Positions 63,985-64,000 of a stretch of DNA of 64,000 bases are shown here, in pieces (the stretch's first letter is position 1; every line of letters starts with the position of its first letter). Under the pieces are notes generated by a model. It was given only the letters and a program-made list of their open reading frames with translations. It made no database searches and was not told the origin of the DNA. The position numbers were made by a program, and so were the translations under genes. Location of the stretch: assembly GCF_001592285.1 (NCBI RefSeq), contig NZ_BCWQ01000020.1, forward strand, positions 1 through 64,000. Direction: 5' to 3'. The DNA comes from Hydrogenophaga pseudoflava NBRC 102511. Lineage in GTDB: Bacteria; Pseudomonadota; Gammaproteobacteria; Burkholderiales; Burkholderiaceae_C.

Positions 63985-64000
63985 TGGCAGGGGCAGAGGG
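63985..64000 (-). tRNA. tRNA-Trp, 3' end only (cut by window edge)
   Basis: On the minus strand the window opens with CCCTCTGCCCCTGCCA. This matches the T-stem 3' half, acceptor strand and CCA of bacterial tRNA-Trp, the gene normally found just before secE. The anticodon lies outside the window, so identity rests on these 16 bases and on context. Confidence 0.65.

Overview
The window looks like a chromosomal segment of a high-GC betaproteobacterium in the order Burkholderiales, most likely family Comamonadaceae (Hydrogenophaga-like). That placement is an inference. It rests on the gene order lemA - M48 protease - rsmB - DUF4390 - NtrY/NtrX, the secE-nusG-rplKA-rplJL-rpoBC order, the protein sequences, and a GC-rich intergenic repeat that I associate with this family. 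No transposase, integrase, phage gene or CRISPR array was seen.

Layout. (1) 1-302 holds a strong promoter firing out of the left edge and a C-rich tandem repeat. (2) 303-14105 carries uup, a MocR-type regulator, and a run of co-oriented genes: two exporters, a PLP aminotransferase, a GST, a PhzF protein, a VOC protein and a threonine dehydratase-like enzyme. Most of these overlap at start/stop codons. A hybrid histidine kinase, a histidine phosphatase and a creatininase-family protein follow. (3) 14131-24433 carries cfa, a DsbD-like reductase with a Tat-type redoxin, small DUF proteins, hemE, priA and a GAF/receiver pair. (4) 24558-35873 is a complete quinohemoprotein amine dehydrogenase (QHNDH) locus. 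It has qhpA-D-C-B (alpha subunit, radical SAM maturase, CTQ-bearing gamma subunit, beta subunit), the AraC-type regulator qhpR, and qhpF-E-G (exporter, leader peptidase, flavin monooxygenase). An acyl-CoA ligase lies alongside. (5) 35947-41371 carries katG, a lipoprotein plus DUF2235/Tle1-like lipase pair that looks like an immunity/effector module, and an AEC transporter. (6) 41487-51655 carries the Rep helicase, small cysteine proteins, tRNA-Phe, and a lemA/M48/rsmB/DUF4390/NtrYX operon. (7) 51752-64000 is the core secE-nusG-ribosomal protein-rpoBC block, ending in a partial tRNA-Trp at the right edge.

How the genes work together. The qhp locus should let the cell use primary amines in the periplasm. 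QhpD crosslinks the gamma subunit, QhpG hydroxylates its Trp, QhpF and QhpE export and trim it, and QhpA/QhpB complete the enzyme. The aldehyde product, once oxidised to an acid, could be activated by the adjacent acyl-CoA ligase. A nearly identical 22-bp motif upstream of both qhpA and the ligase supports shared control, presumably by QhpR. The MocR regulator is divergent from the exporter/PLP-enzyme operon and sits next to TGTATGG direct repeats that are plausible operators.

The least described parts are the lipoprotein/DUF2235 pair at 38484-40384, whose C-terminus resembles the secretion tail of bacterial-killing type IV (X-T4SS) effectors; the shared qhp/ligase motif; and a possible 25-residue ORF with a ribosome-binding site ahead of katG.
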